From Knufia peltigerae (lineage: Eukaryota > Ascomycota > Eurotiomycetes > Chaetothyriales > Trichomeriaceae), in contig JAPDRN010000005.1 of NCBI GenBank assembly GCA_030247855.1, forward strand, positions 248,001 to 312,000: a stretch of DNA of 64,000 nucleotides, read 5' to 3'. A model generated the notes under the pieces. That model did no database searches and was not told where the DNA came from. It saw only the letters and a program-made list of their open reading frames with translations. Positions within the stretch are counted from its first letter, which is position 1, and each line of letters opens with the position of its first letter. Shown one piece after another: positions 22,045 to 33,413 of this stretch. The translations under genes and the position numbers were made by a program.

Positions 22045-24005
22045 ATGTTCGACATTGCCAAAGCAGCCTCAGACCGCGCCGAAAACGCCTCGCAGGGCCC
22101 AGTTTACCCGGACTCATCTTTCTGGAATACACCCAGAAGGTGGACGTTTGGCAAAACTCAAGATGAGGGCACAAGTTCGAGATGGACATTCGATGAGTCC
22201 AAGGATCCACATTCTGAGCATCACACATACAGCTCACGGCTGCCAACATCTGCTACAGCGTCTGACATTGTAAAACACAGCCTCGTTCTGCTTGGGTTCT
22301 CCCTACCGGTCGTGGTATTCGGGCTGGTCCTCAGTATACCCCAGAGGCGCAACGTCAGGACCGATTACTGGGCCAATGCTTTCAGTCACTGCAACTACGA
22401 TGGCGACTTTACGCTCCACGACAGACCAACTTTGAGCTTGTGGAACATGTCAGGTCTCCTCATCATAAACGTCGCTTGGGGTACCATGTCCTTTTCAGCC
22501 GCCAAATGCATCGATGTCGTTTGGGATATCATGATCGGACGAGCAGGCCAAGCTATTCTTGCATGGGCTACCTTCAAAGTCTCATCACAGTATCTGGACC
22601 ATGCCATGAGAGAAGCACCGGTCTCCTACGACACATTCGAAGCTTTAGCTTTCGTCCCGCCCAGCTTGGTCAACACGGCGAAACTAGCTGGAGATCTTTT
22701 GCTCTGTCGTGGCTGGCGGTCCAGGTTGGGTATACTGTGGATTCTCTGCAGCTCCCTGTTTGTTATCAGCTTTTCGTCACTCGCCTCTGCAATGTCAGGA
22801 TACAACACCAACAGTGAAGCGGTCGTGGCTGGTAGTGGTGGCCGTGTGATAAACTATGCAGATTACCAAGTGGTTCAATTCGCTATCCATGATGCGTGGC
22901 GGATTGGTGAGCCTGCGCCAGTATTCATCACCGTTGGCGATGCATGCGTCCGACAAGGCTTTAGTGACGCCGACGACGACGATACTGGTAGCAATCAGGC
23001 TACCACTACTTACAGTCGACGCGGCCAAGACAGCCAATCCGGAACCGACGAGGATCCATTCGAATACGTTCCTTCCAACTGTTCCATGTTCTGGCGCACA
23101 GTTCAGTGTAAGCTTGTTGCTCGAATTTCGGCTCGATGGTGCGACTAACATTCCTGGCAGATATTGGCCTGTACGGCGCTGACGGAACTTTGAATTCGTC
23201 CAGTACGTTCATTTCGAATGGAACGAAATACAATCTAAATTCGCCAACATTGAACATCACTACCTCATATACGGCTGCTTCTCTCGAGAAACTTACGAAC
23301 TACCTACACAATTTTCGTTCCACGTCCCCAGGAAGTCTGAAGTCTGTCGGCGAGCTGTCCAGGTCCACACTTTGGATCTTTGAAAACGAAACTTATTCTT
23401 ATGATTACATTCTCGGCCATGGCACTTGTCAGTACAAACATTCACACAATTGGGGTGTTTCCTTCTTGTTACTATTCCTCACCACTTTACTCTTGGTGGT
23501 ATGGGCTCTCGGGACGTATGGAATGTGGCTGTACGTTCAAAGGCACCCCCGAGGTGATAACATCAGATCAGTGGACGCGTGGCGCAATTCAGAGGGCAGG
23601 GGAATATACCGCTCCAGCTGGGACTTGGTTGAAGCCATAAAAAAGGATCTGGGTTCTGAAGCCATCACGCCAGACATGAGCGAGAAAGACATTCGACATC
23701 TGTTGAGGAGGCGGAAAGGCTCCTTAACCAGCCAATTTCAGGGCATTGGTGGAACAGACACGCTCTGTCAACAATCGGCGGCAGTACAAGATTTTGGCAT
23801 GGCAGTACGGCGTCGCACGCGATGGAAGAGGTTCAACCAGTGGATGGATACGTTATTTAACAAGGATGACCCGGCAGTGTCTTTGGCATCACACCAGCCT
23901 GTCCTCGAGCGAGCTGACTGGCCATCGGGGACCATATCGACCATGGCGTCGTCGAGACCCTCATCGATGCTCGATTTCAGCAACCAAATCCCAGAGACAG
24001 GATGA
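22045..24005 (+). CDS. Uncharacterised four-TM membrane protein
   Basis: The two exons are 22045-23107 and 23161-24005 (53-nt intron), for 635 residues. Hydrophobic segments lie near residues 78-100, 140-160, 230-252 and at about 475-500 (LLLFLTTLLLVVWALGTYGMW). The long stretch between segments three and four (about 220 residues) is rich in N-x-S/T sites and probably faces outside or the lumen. The C-terminal 130 residues are charged and probably cytosolic. There is no signal peptide in front of segment one. Similar architectures occur in lineage-specific fungal plasma-membrane proteins of unknown role; I do not recognise the family and give no function. Confidence 0.8.
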
Positions 24006-24857
24006 TGTCTTCAACACCATTGTACGTGAGATTTGGCGGAAGATAGCACCCTATGTATCAGTATTCATACGGAGTTCAAGATCCAGGTACCTTAGGCACC
24101 TATCCTGACTAAGCTTCACTAAATACTCGTACTCGTATACTGACTCTGGGCGGCTGTCGCCTCCTTCCGCCCCCCGCAATTTCCTTCATTCCGCCCCCAA
24201 GTGCAAACAAGCAACAACTTCCCTTGCCAGTCTCTACTACTGACTCTGTCTCTGTCCACACCTGCGCCCACGGCTGACTAGATCTGATCGCTCCTTGCCT
24301 ATATTCCCATTGGGTATCACAGAATCCAAATCTCGCGACCCTTGAGGAGTCATGTCGTCTAGGTCTTCTTGTCAGGCTGCAACGCCGACCAGCAGCGAGA
24401 TGGCGAGTCGAAACCTGAAATTTCGATTCCCATCGAGGCAGTGAAGATCTTACAACCCTTTATGGTGCGGCCTCGGCACGTAGCAAACCCAAGAGAGCTC
24501 CCGTGGACACCTTACCGGTGCTGCATCCTTGTGCATGCATATCACACCATCTTCATCACTGCCTGTGTGACATCTCTCCTGTTTTCCCGGGACACGAGTG
24601 GCCATGCCTCGTGCGGGGTTTTGCAGCTGCGAGACAGACAACCTATCACCCCAAGCCTTTGTTCAGGGGTCGATGCTCATGTGGTGGCTGAGCTGGCATA
24701 CCTCCATGTGTAACGAGACCCGTGTTCCTCCTTTGCGGCTGAAAGCGCCGTGAGCATGTGCTCAGCCGGATCCAAAACCCCCCATGCCTCACGAGTCTGC
24801 CTTGCGACTTGCCTCCCTCCATCGCAACCGCAGTTGTCTGAAGAACTACAAACGCCA
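24006..24857. other. Intergenic region, 0.85 kb
   Basis: No gene is supported. A cytosine-rich stretch (24160-24200) and a 114-codon frame at 24369-24713 are present; the latter does not look conserved. Confidence 0.4.
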
Positions 24858-25153
24858 ATGGCTTTGCAAACAGTTCGAGCTTATCGCCTGTCCAAGGCAC
24901 AGCTAACTGCCTGGCTACAACAAAACTTGGGTCCCGGTGATTATAAAGTACAGGTAGGCTATGAAGCAAAACCATCTTGATATGCCTTGGATAAAGTACT
25001 GATGCCCGAGCTAGCTTGTCCACGATCAGTATCAATTCAAGTACTCACGCCCACTCACCCGGGTGAGTACCAAGGCTGTTGCGCCGGTGACCCAAATTGT
25101 TGCATTTCTGACACAAGCTGCGCCACGCAATAGGACGAGAAAGACAAGATTGA
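24858..25153 (+). CDS. Small three-exon gene, 59 residues
   Basis: The exons 24858-24953, 25015-25062 and 25118-25153 are each a multiple of three, and both introns (61 and 55 nt) have clean signals: GTAGGC..CTAG with TACTGAT and GTGAGT..CAAG with CTGAC. The product starts MALQTVRAYRLSKAQLTAWL and continues through LVHDQYQFKYSRPLTR to RERQD. It is basic, mainly helical, and has neither signal peptide nor membrane segment. I do not recognise it. The run of good splice sites with phase kept and the natural-looking sequence argue for a real gene. A longer 5' end is possible. It lies between two membrane protein genes on the same strand. Confidence 0.55.
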
Positions 25154-25530
25154 TGACCTTCGAAGTTAGCCACATCATCTATCGAAGCATAGCAATCTGC
25201 CAATCCCCAAGCCACAGCCTTCTCTTTGAATATTCGCCTTTCGTCGTCTCCTGTCTCGTGCCCCTTGCCCTGCTGAAAGTCCTCAGCATATCACAGCCTT
25301 GACGCAACAACAATCAAGCATCTGATCTCTCCACACCTCTCTCCGACGGAAGATAGTCTTGGGATTCTATATATCTCTTGCCCTCCACGACGAGGCTTGT
25401 CTTCCTGGTTGACTTGAATTCGCCAACAGATAACTCCATAAGGTGACTTAGTCAGCAACAACTCTTTCTTGCCACACTGAACAGTCTATGATCAGCACCA
25501 GTGACACGACCAGGTCGCTATCATTTTGCA
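25154..25530. other. Intergenic region before CorA-like gene
   Basis: A pyrimidine-rich promoter-like stretch of 377 bp with a TATATA at about 25369. No gene is seen. Confidence 0.4.
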
Positions 25531-27423
25531 ATGGACACCTTCACCACCTGCCGGACAAAAGAGTATCCACTCAGCATTGTACATCCGATGGAATCGGCAC
25601 ACGTGCTGATTTCGTATCATGACAGACTCAAGGGGCTACAACCAAAACTCTTTGGGGCCGAAAACCGAGCCTGCGTCAATCTATGGCAGTGCCAGGAAGA
25701 CGGCCAATTTCGGCATGCATGTGTACGCAACCTATCTGAACTTGAATCATACCTTGAAACCGAAGGACCAAAAGGCCAACTTCACCCTCAATGTCGGTTT
25801 GTATTCGTCAACGCACACAATGGGTCTTCCACAGAGAGGCTGAATATTACAAAGGACATGATGAGCGAAATTTTAAGCTATCATCAAGTCATGCCGTCAT
25901 TCATTGATCTCATGGCTTCATTTGGTCGTGGAGCTCCATATGACTACCAGTATTGCGGTTTCAGAAGCGACATACGCCTGTCGATGAGGAACAGTGCCCT
26001 GGCTGTTCCCAGAATAAAGAGGTCGGGCCAAGTTCTGGAACTATGCTATAGTCTGCGCGCTGTTGAGCCCAGCACATCACTACTGAATTGGCCATGGTCG
26101 ATTAAACAGCTGGCAGTCTCTCATACGATTGACGTTGAAACTGGCCAGTCAACCTGGCTAGTATTCAAAGCTGATGACACGATCAAAGATCGTATCATGT
26201 CAGCCACACGATCAGCCTCTCTTCCACAGGTCAACGCCTTCCAGGACGCAAATGAGGCCCTGGCCTCTTCATTTGGCATTCACCTCATTTTGTGCCAATG
26301 GGCAGCCGAGCACTGGAGATGGTATGTCAACTTTCTAGAGCAGAAGGTGCAAGACATCACGCGTGTTAAGGTCTTCGGTGCGGTGGAGCCTCCTCGATCT
26401 CCTCGCTCCGCACGTCAGGCCCTTGCAAAGATTAACCCTGCCGCAAGATCAGCCACCTTCTCACTTTCCAAAACCCTTAGTCGCATCAGCACTTGGGGCT
26501 CAGTCCGTCAATCCTCACAACGATCAAGAGGGAGCGCCCCAGATCTCAGCGAACATGTCTCAACTCCTGGACTGTCAGAAAATAGTACAAACCAGCTATT
26601 GACCAAAAAGGAAGTTATAGAAGAAGACGAGGATGTTGGGTTTTCACTCGATGATCTTCAGCAAATTCAGCATATTGAAGAGCAAATTCAACAAGCCATG
26701 CTAGTCCAGACTACAGCTGTGAAGGTTCTCGAACAACTCCGCAACTTCTACCAGAGCCTCCAAGAACATCCGGAGTGGCATTTAAACCTCTCACCAGCGT
26801 CTAGAGGCAGTCTAACTCGATTCTGCAACCATATTGAGAACATCCAATTTGATCTCAATTCGCAATATACTAGATCGGAAACACTAGTGACACTTCTAGC
26901 AAACAGAAAGAATCTGGTAAGCAAAGATGAGAAATCCTTTCCGGTTCTTCATACTGATATTACCTAGCTTGGACAAATCTTGGAATGGCGAAGTACAGAA
27001 GCCATCAAGCTGATCTCCAGGCAGAGTCATGCCTCCACGGAGCACATGGAATCCATGACTGACGAAATGCGTGAACTTGCAGTCAAGACAAAGCAAGAGA
27101 CTGTTTCCATGCGCATCATCACTCTGGTCACACTTTTCTTCCTACCGGGAACTTTCATATCTGTGAGTCGACAAGTCTCCGGAATCTCGTTACGGTATAC
27201 TTATTGAAATATGCAGACCCTGATGAGTACTGATATTGTTCAATACGATCATTCGAAGGAGATCTTCTCAAAAGAAGCATTGAAGTTGTTTCTAGCCGTT
27301 TCTTTGCCCATGATGTTGTTCACGTTCTTGGCCTGGTATGCGGTCTACTGGTGTGTAAACCATAGGGAGAAGGTGGCCAAGTTCAAGCAGCAACTGCGCA
27401 TGAAGTCGGAAGCGGCAGTCTAG
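25531..27423 (+). CDS. CorA-like two-TM membrane protein
   Basis: The three exons are 25531-26916, 26968-27162 and 27217-27423, for 595 residues. A long soluble N-terminal part is followed by a helical region (EQIQQAMLVQ.., EHMESMTDEMRELAVKT) and two C-terminal membrane helices, TLVTLFFLPGTFISTLMS and LFLAVSLPMMLFTFLAWYAVYW. This is the architecture of fungal CorA/MIT-like proteins, in which the two last helices form the pore. The GMN signature of true magnesium channels is absent between the helices (STLMSTDIV instead), so ion transport is uncertain. The middle region holds a Ser/Arg-rich disordered segment with an SPR-type repeat. Similar proteins often sit near immunity-like genes in fungi, but their role is not known. 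Confidence 0.8.
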
Positions 27424-28116
27424 GAAGGGCTTGACGAAACACGTGTTTCGTTCGGGGCCGGGCTCATCATACTTTGAACGTTCCCGCGCCTATCTGACGA
27501 GCAATATATAAATCTTGTTATCTCTTGCAGCTTTGACAGCCCGCTGGATCGGAAAGCGTAACAGAATCAAAACTAGCAGCGGTCAAGAGTGCGAAGCATT
27601 TGGACAGCACTTTCCATCTCGCTCGAAGTGCCGCTTATGCGTCGACCGACATTTTCTGCCATAGAAGCAGGAGATCAGAGGATCGAGACGCATTTGCCCC
27701 GCCGCCAGTACGACGACTCAAAAATAGTGTACGAGCGCCGCTTTCAGTCTCGCTCCTTACAACCGGTGAGGCTGAAGACCGTGGATTACCACACTCGTTC
27801 GTGACACCCATGTCTGCGATGCCTGGTCTAAACCCAGAACAAGCATGGCGCAAAGGCCAGCATCTCTCTGATTGCTTATCGAAGTCACCATCACTTGCCT
27901 AGCTGGCCAGGATAGCAGGGCTGTGTGACGCCAGCTCGCTGAGGTTCATGCATCTCTCCAACAGAGATAAAGTGCGTTGTCGCACTCGATGACAATGAAA
28001 CTCGACCCATCCTGTCTTCTTCCAGCGCATGCGGACGCTGTCCTCTCTACTGGCCTTCCTGTCGTTTTAGACTTGTTTCCACTGCCCATGGGTTTCCTCG
28101 GTCTACTAGTGGCGCT
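27424..28116. other. Intergenic region before the kinase gene
   Basis: No recognisable gene in about 0.7 kb. It has an AT-rich 3' flank for the CorA-like gene (GCAATATATAAATCTTG near 27502) and probably the kinase promoter. Small frames are present but do not resemble known proteins. Confidence 0.4.
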
Positions 28117-31100
28117 ATGGCTTCTATTCAACGCCGACAACCCACCCATAAGGCTGTCATTCTCGACTTGATAAAGTGGGTCGACGACAACTCTGTGAAT
28201 GGCATCGACGCCGTCGGCGATCCCGCCCCCTTTATGCCGACGAAGGATTTGAGGGAACATCTCAGAGACAAAAATCGACTTCGAGATATTCTCAAGGCCT
28301 TGTTTGAGCCTGAAGAAGCACCCACGAACGTTTCACCAACCGCGATCCTCACTAGTTGTACTTCCGTCTTTGCGATACTTATAAGAATACAGAAAGGAGC
28401 ATATATTAGTGAATTCCTTCGGCATAGAGTATTATTCGACCACCAACTCCCGTTCCTCACTAAACCGCCCGCATTTCCGTCCATTCCAAACGACGATTTC
28501 TACGATCGCTTCTGCAAAGAGCAATGGCGGTTTTGTGCCCACACCTTTACAGATGGTTACGACGATCTGCACATCCCCGACTCATACATTCTGCCGATTC
28601 TCACAACTGAAGCCCTCGATGAAGATGGGACGGCGGACGTGCAAAAAGTTACACTACATCCGGAATATGATAGAATTCAGCCGCCAACGAAAGACACTGA
28701 AGAGAAAGGAATAACTCGGAAAGTATCTTCCCCTGAGCACGATCTTATGTTGTAATGGCGTCCGCTGACACATATCCTAGCCTACACATACCTATGTTTT
28801 GAAATTATATCGGTCGAAGCGCTATGCCAGTGAAGAACTTTACAAGGCTGAGTCAGAGGCATTCATACATCTTCGAAACTCTCATGCACTGGGAAAGCAT
28901 TTCATAGGCTACTATGGTAGCTTTACACATGGAAACACTAGGAACATCTTGCTGGAGTACGCCAACTATGGTTCACTTGAGACTTTCTTCAGTTCTGTTG
29001 ATGCTCCAACTACTGGCGAGGATATTATCAGATTCTGGCAGTCCATGTTTGGAATCATTGATGCTGTTTGCAAAATTCACACCATCCCATCGCCGGAGTC
29101 GCAGAATGCAGCGCCGTTGTTCAATGGGTTCGTTCGCCTCATCTCTCTTGCTGCCAGGACTAACCTTTTTCTCCCAGTTGGCATCAAGATATCAAGCCAG
29201 AGAATATACTGGTGTCAAGTGGCTCAGGCGATGGAGAATTCGAATTCAAGCTTGCAGACTTGGGTTTGGCACACTTTCACAAAGTCAAAGTCAGGGCGAA
29301 GAGCCATTACAACGGAGCCATTTCAGGCAGAGACGTCGGAGGAACGCGCGAATATGGTGAGTTGCGCTATAATACCACAGATCCGACCAAGCTGAACGAA
29401 CAATAGGTGCACCCGAGTGCTATCGTGGAGACGAATCTCAGAACCTGACAACTCGCAGTATTGGTCAAGCTGTCGACATCTGGTCACTAGGCTGTGTCTA
29501 CAGCGAGTTTGCGCACTGGATAGCTCAAGGCAAGGTGGGCCTTCAGAAGTACAGGGACCGCCGTGTAGAAGTGACGAAAGCTATTCCCGATCATCTTGAT
29601 CCGGGCTGTTTTCATGACAAAGAGAGAGTGCTGACAATAGTGTACGTTGCATTCCCCTCCACAATTCTAGCATGGTTTCCATTGAAGTTCATCTCTGACC
29701 AGTCCATAGAAAGGATTCACACGACGAACTTTTCAAGCACAGGCGAGTCGATGACTTCATGGTGAGACCAGTCATCAAGAAAATGGTTGAAGAGATGCTT
29801 GACGATGCAGACGGCCGGCCCACGGCAGTGCAATTAGGTTACAAGGCCAAAAAGATCATACAACAGGCGGAGAAGGACTTGCACGATCACGAACCTCACA
29901 GGATCATATCGCGGAGCTCAACAACCCAGTCTTGGGAGTTGAACCAAGAAAGAGGTATTCCTCAACGTTCATCTCAAGCAAGGCCACCAAAGGCGCACTC
30001 GAGTCATATCGCGGACAGCTACTTGGACAAAGCAGATCCCTTATCAACGGTGACAACGATTGAGGAGAGTCCTCCGATTTCGAAGGAGGGCAGTGCTGCT
30101 ACGCAGCCGCATAGAGTTTCTGTACACAGCAAGGTGACTTCCACGTCCACACGCGACAACCCTTCATCAAGTGAGGGTGATCAACACCCGCCGGTCATGG
30201 GGAATGATCACCATGAGAACTCTTTTTCGTCAAATGTATCACCACCACCACTTTCCTCGCCCGGTCGCTCGAATAGCAAAGATGTGATACCACACATGAC
30301 AATCAGCCAAGCGTTATTCTGGATCAGTTGTCAAAAGTACGATATGGGAGACATGGTGCCTCGAGAGCACAGAAAATACATGAACGAACTTGCCGACAGA
30401 GATCACGTGAGCTTGTTCAAGGTCCTATGCCTAGGTGATGATTGACATGAAACTCCGCAGGTATTTCTCATCGACGATGCAGCCACGATGAAACAACATT
30501 GGTCTCAGGTCTTGATGTTGACATTCATATTTGCTTCTTTCTTGAAGCGATATGATGATGACGGTATGGATGTATACTTTGCGTCTTCCAGGGAAGGCGT
30601 GAACTCCAAAAATGTGAAACCCTTGATGACAAGGGTATTTGGCCACCTTCAAAGAGACACATCCGACATTGGACAAAGCCTCGAAAGGTTGGTGACTACA
30701 TATATCGACAAGATTGATGGGAAACAACGCAGGAGCCGGTTTCGTGGCACCAAGGAACCCAAGCCATTCTGCATCTATGTGCTTACCGACGGGATCTGGG
30801 AAGAGACCTCCAACGCGAGATCACCGATTAAAAGACTTGTTGATACACTAAAGCTCCATCGTAAGGATCCTACCCAAGTCGGTATTCAGTTCATCTTCTT
30901 CGGAAGCGATCAGCAAGCTCGAGAAAAGCTCGAGTGGCTCGATGACAATCTGGGTTTAGATATGTGAGTATTACAATCCATCTCCGGGTCGACGCGAAAT
31001 CAAATTGTCCTGCTTCCTGGGCATCGGGCTAATTCCACAACTCACCAGGGACATTGTCGATATGGAACCGGCAGATGGAAACGTCTTGAAGATGCTGACT

Positions 31101-31154
31101 GGCGCGATATTGAAGAAAGTCGACCGAGTAAAGACGAACGGTCTCAACCAATGA
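28117..31154 (+). CDS. Protein kinase fused to a C-terminal vWA-like domain
   Basis: The seven exons are 28117-28722, 28781-29127, 29178-29356, 29407-29641, 29710-30406, 30461-30963 and 31049-31154, in phase, for 890 residues. Residues 1-200 form a helical head region. The kinase follows: VLK as the likely ATP-binding lysine, HQDIKPEN (320-327) as catalytic loop, ADLGLA in place of DFG, and GAPECY in the activation segment, so it is probably active. A low-complexity Ser/Thr/Pro linker (about 520-640) leads to a vWA-like fold from residue 689 (VFLIDDAATM.. to VLTDGIWE near 797). The MIDAS serine pattern DxSxS is only partly kept. The role is unknown; the design fits signalling or self/non-self sensing in filamentous fungi. 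Confidence 0.85.
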
Positions 31155-31813
31155 TTAATGTCTCAGGGCGAAAAGTTATATAGCGGCATCTCTCGTGTCT
31201 GTGTCTTTGTCCGTCTGTGTCTCGTCTTTTGTCCGGCCATGTGGCAAGGCGCGTCTTCTCTCCCTCCGCGTCACACTTTTTTGGATAAAACTTTTCCTTT
31301 CGGATCTTTCCGGCTCCTCCTTCTCCCTCCCCTTCGCCCTTTGCCAACCTTGGGGGATTTTGGGTAAAAGACGGGGGATTACGATTCATCCTTGATCTCC
31401 TGCCTGTCATGCTTGTCGGCACGGACATGGTTGTTAAAGGTCCGAGTCTGAGCTGGACCCACGTGATCTTGATGACCTTGATGACCTGACTGATGGGGTG
31501 GCGAAACCGACCCCTTCATCATCCAAACCTACTACGGGTGCTGGTGTCACTTCCAACAGTCGAAGCAAGACGGGAACCCCGTCGACGGCACCTTGTCCTG
31601 CAAAAGTGTCGGCGAGACGCAAGGCTCCCGCCCGACGAAGAAGGGTGACGCCCAGGTATAGTTCGGGGGTGAACGTCGAGGTCTGATCGGGTGGGTCACC
31701 CTCATGCTCATTCATCCCCATCACCATCATTGACCTTGTCGACCGTGGTCGGACTTGGCCCGGGCAGGTCAAAAATGTCAAAATCGATACCTGGAAACGA
31801 TACCAACCCAGTG
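31155..31813. other. Intergenic region between convergent genes
   Basis: About 0.66 kb between the kinase stop and the end of a minus-strand gene. 31434-31781 is GC-rich and open in minus-strand frames (115 codons, Arg/Ser-rich end), which could be an extra exon of the minus-strand gene, but no splice route was convincing. Confidence 0.35.
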
Positions 31814-32843
31814 CTAGTACCGATGAGGACGTCGAGTTGTGATTCGTGACGTTGGGGCTTTGCTTTGGAAACCATTTCCTGGCGTGCCGAGCGTGAGGTG
31901 GTCTTGTTCCCGAGAGACATCAGTGGTGGATATGGGTGTGGCTTGCCGAGAGAGGCCCAGTGCCCCAACCAGGTCAGACGACATGTAGTTCCTCATGTCA
32001 GACAGAAAAACATCTCCCAAAACCGTGACCGGGTCACCGGGTGCGTTGCGGACGATGATGGGAAGCGTATCTTGGTCTGTACCGGCTAGTTCGGAACTGT
32101 GATAGATGACTGTTTGCAATAGGTTCGGATCGTCGAAACCGACATGTTCATCGGGGTGAAGGCGAGTTTGAACACCGTTCTCGTCGTCGACAACGACCTT
32201 AGCAGGGCGTGATGTCGGCACGGCGAGACTCGCGAGGTTTGATAGGTGCCGTGTCGTTGTTGACTCGGTCGTATGTGTATGCCAAGTAGTGCCATGGACC
32301 GGTCCGGACAGCGGTGCAGGTGCCCGGGCTGCCGTGGCATGAGACGGGAACACAGGTGGGACGGGCACAGTGTGACGCGGCAGAATGACGAGGCAAGAAG
32401 AGACCTTGGGGGCCGACTTGTTCAGTTGAATTTGTAGATGCGGAAGTTGTCCCAATGGCATGCTTTTCGATCACGGTTGACGGATTTGTGGTATCCGTAC
32501 AGGCCCCTGGTCCTGGATAAGTGATATTGTATGCTTGTGAATCTGTACGAGGCTCGCTGCCCATACGCCGAGGATGGACTCCACCAGTACTTGACGATGT
32601 CGATGCCTGAGGTACAGGCGTGATGATCCCATTGCAAGAACCGAGAGGACACAGGGCACCACAGCACATTGTTGGCCGAGAGATTGTTTGATTCTCGTCA
32701 AGTGCTTTGAAGACGGACTTGATGTCGATCGCCGAAGAGTATGGCGGTGCTTTCAGGACATGCTGAGCCGGAGATAGAGCATCCGCAGCGACGCAAGGGA
32801 GGGTCACCAAAAGGGACAAGATAATGTTTGACAGAGCCTTCAT
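31814..32843 (-). CDS. Putative secreted protein of unknown function
   Basis: A frame opens at ATG 32843 with a clear signal peptide (MKALSNIILSLLVTLPCVAADA) and continues with Cys pairs (CCGALCPLGSC) and Ser/Thr-rich sequence to a stop after 214 codons. Downstream, a different frame reads naturally (VVVDDENGVQTRL.. DPNLLQTVIYHSSEL) up to 31814. An intron 32264-32198 joins the two in phase and gives 320 residues, but its donor GTCAAC is weak, so an undetected intron elsewhere or a frameshift remains possible. No domain is recognised. It lies next to another secreted low-complexity protein gene on the same strand. Confidence 0.45.
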
Positions 32844-33413
32844 CTTGTATGAATAGAGAGGATGAAAGTCGTGTTGCAGAAAATCGAGAGGATTTGCAAT
32901 TTATGAATACCACCTTCGATGAGAGGCCGATTGAGCGCTTCTTATAGCACGATACCACAAAATGTTTGTTGAGGAAATACTCTCAACAACGACAATGTCG
33001 TCCGAAGAATGCCTTGCCCACCCTCCCCCCGTGGGCACCCTAGGACATACTGTCTGAAGCGCCAACGACGAAGGCTCAACCCTCTTTGTGTAACCTGATA
33101 TAGCTTTTGTTGGGGCCAGTATAGGTTCGTGTTTCGAGGGACGTCTCTTTTAGTCCATCTGGAGTCATGGTTGGAGGTTGATTTGATCCACCCAGGCTGG
33201 AAGGTGAAGCCGCGGCGCGAGGACAAAAATCCCATATGCCGTTCTCAGTTAGAATGCTTCCGCCGCCATAGCCCAAAATGGTCTTGTTCCCAAGGCATCA
33301 TCATACATTTTGTACATCGCTGTTGCACCATCCCCTCAATTCAGTATCGCTCGCCTTGTATCAACGCCGTGCGTCTTGACCTCGGACAGTATGTTTATAT
33401 CTAGTTCGATAAT
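32844..33413. other. Intergenic region between secreted-protein genes
   Basis: About 0.57 kb with no supported gene; it should hold the 3' flank of the mucin-like gene and the promoter of the putative secreted protein. Short frames on both strands look random. Confidence 0.4.
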
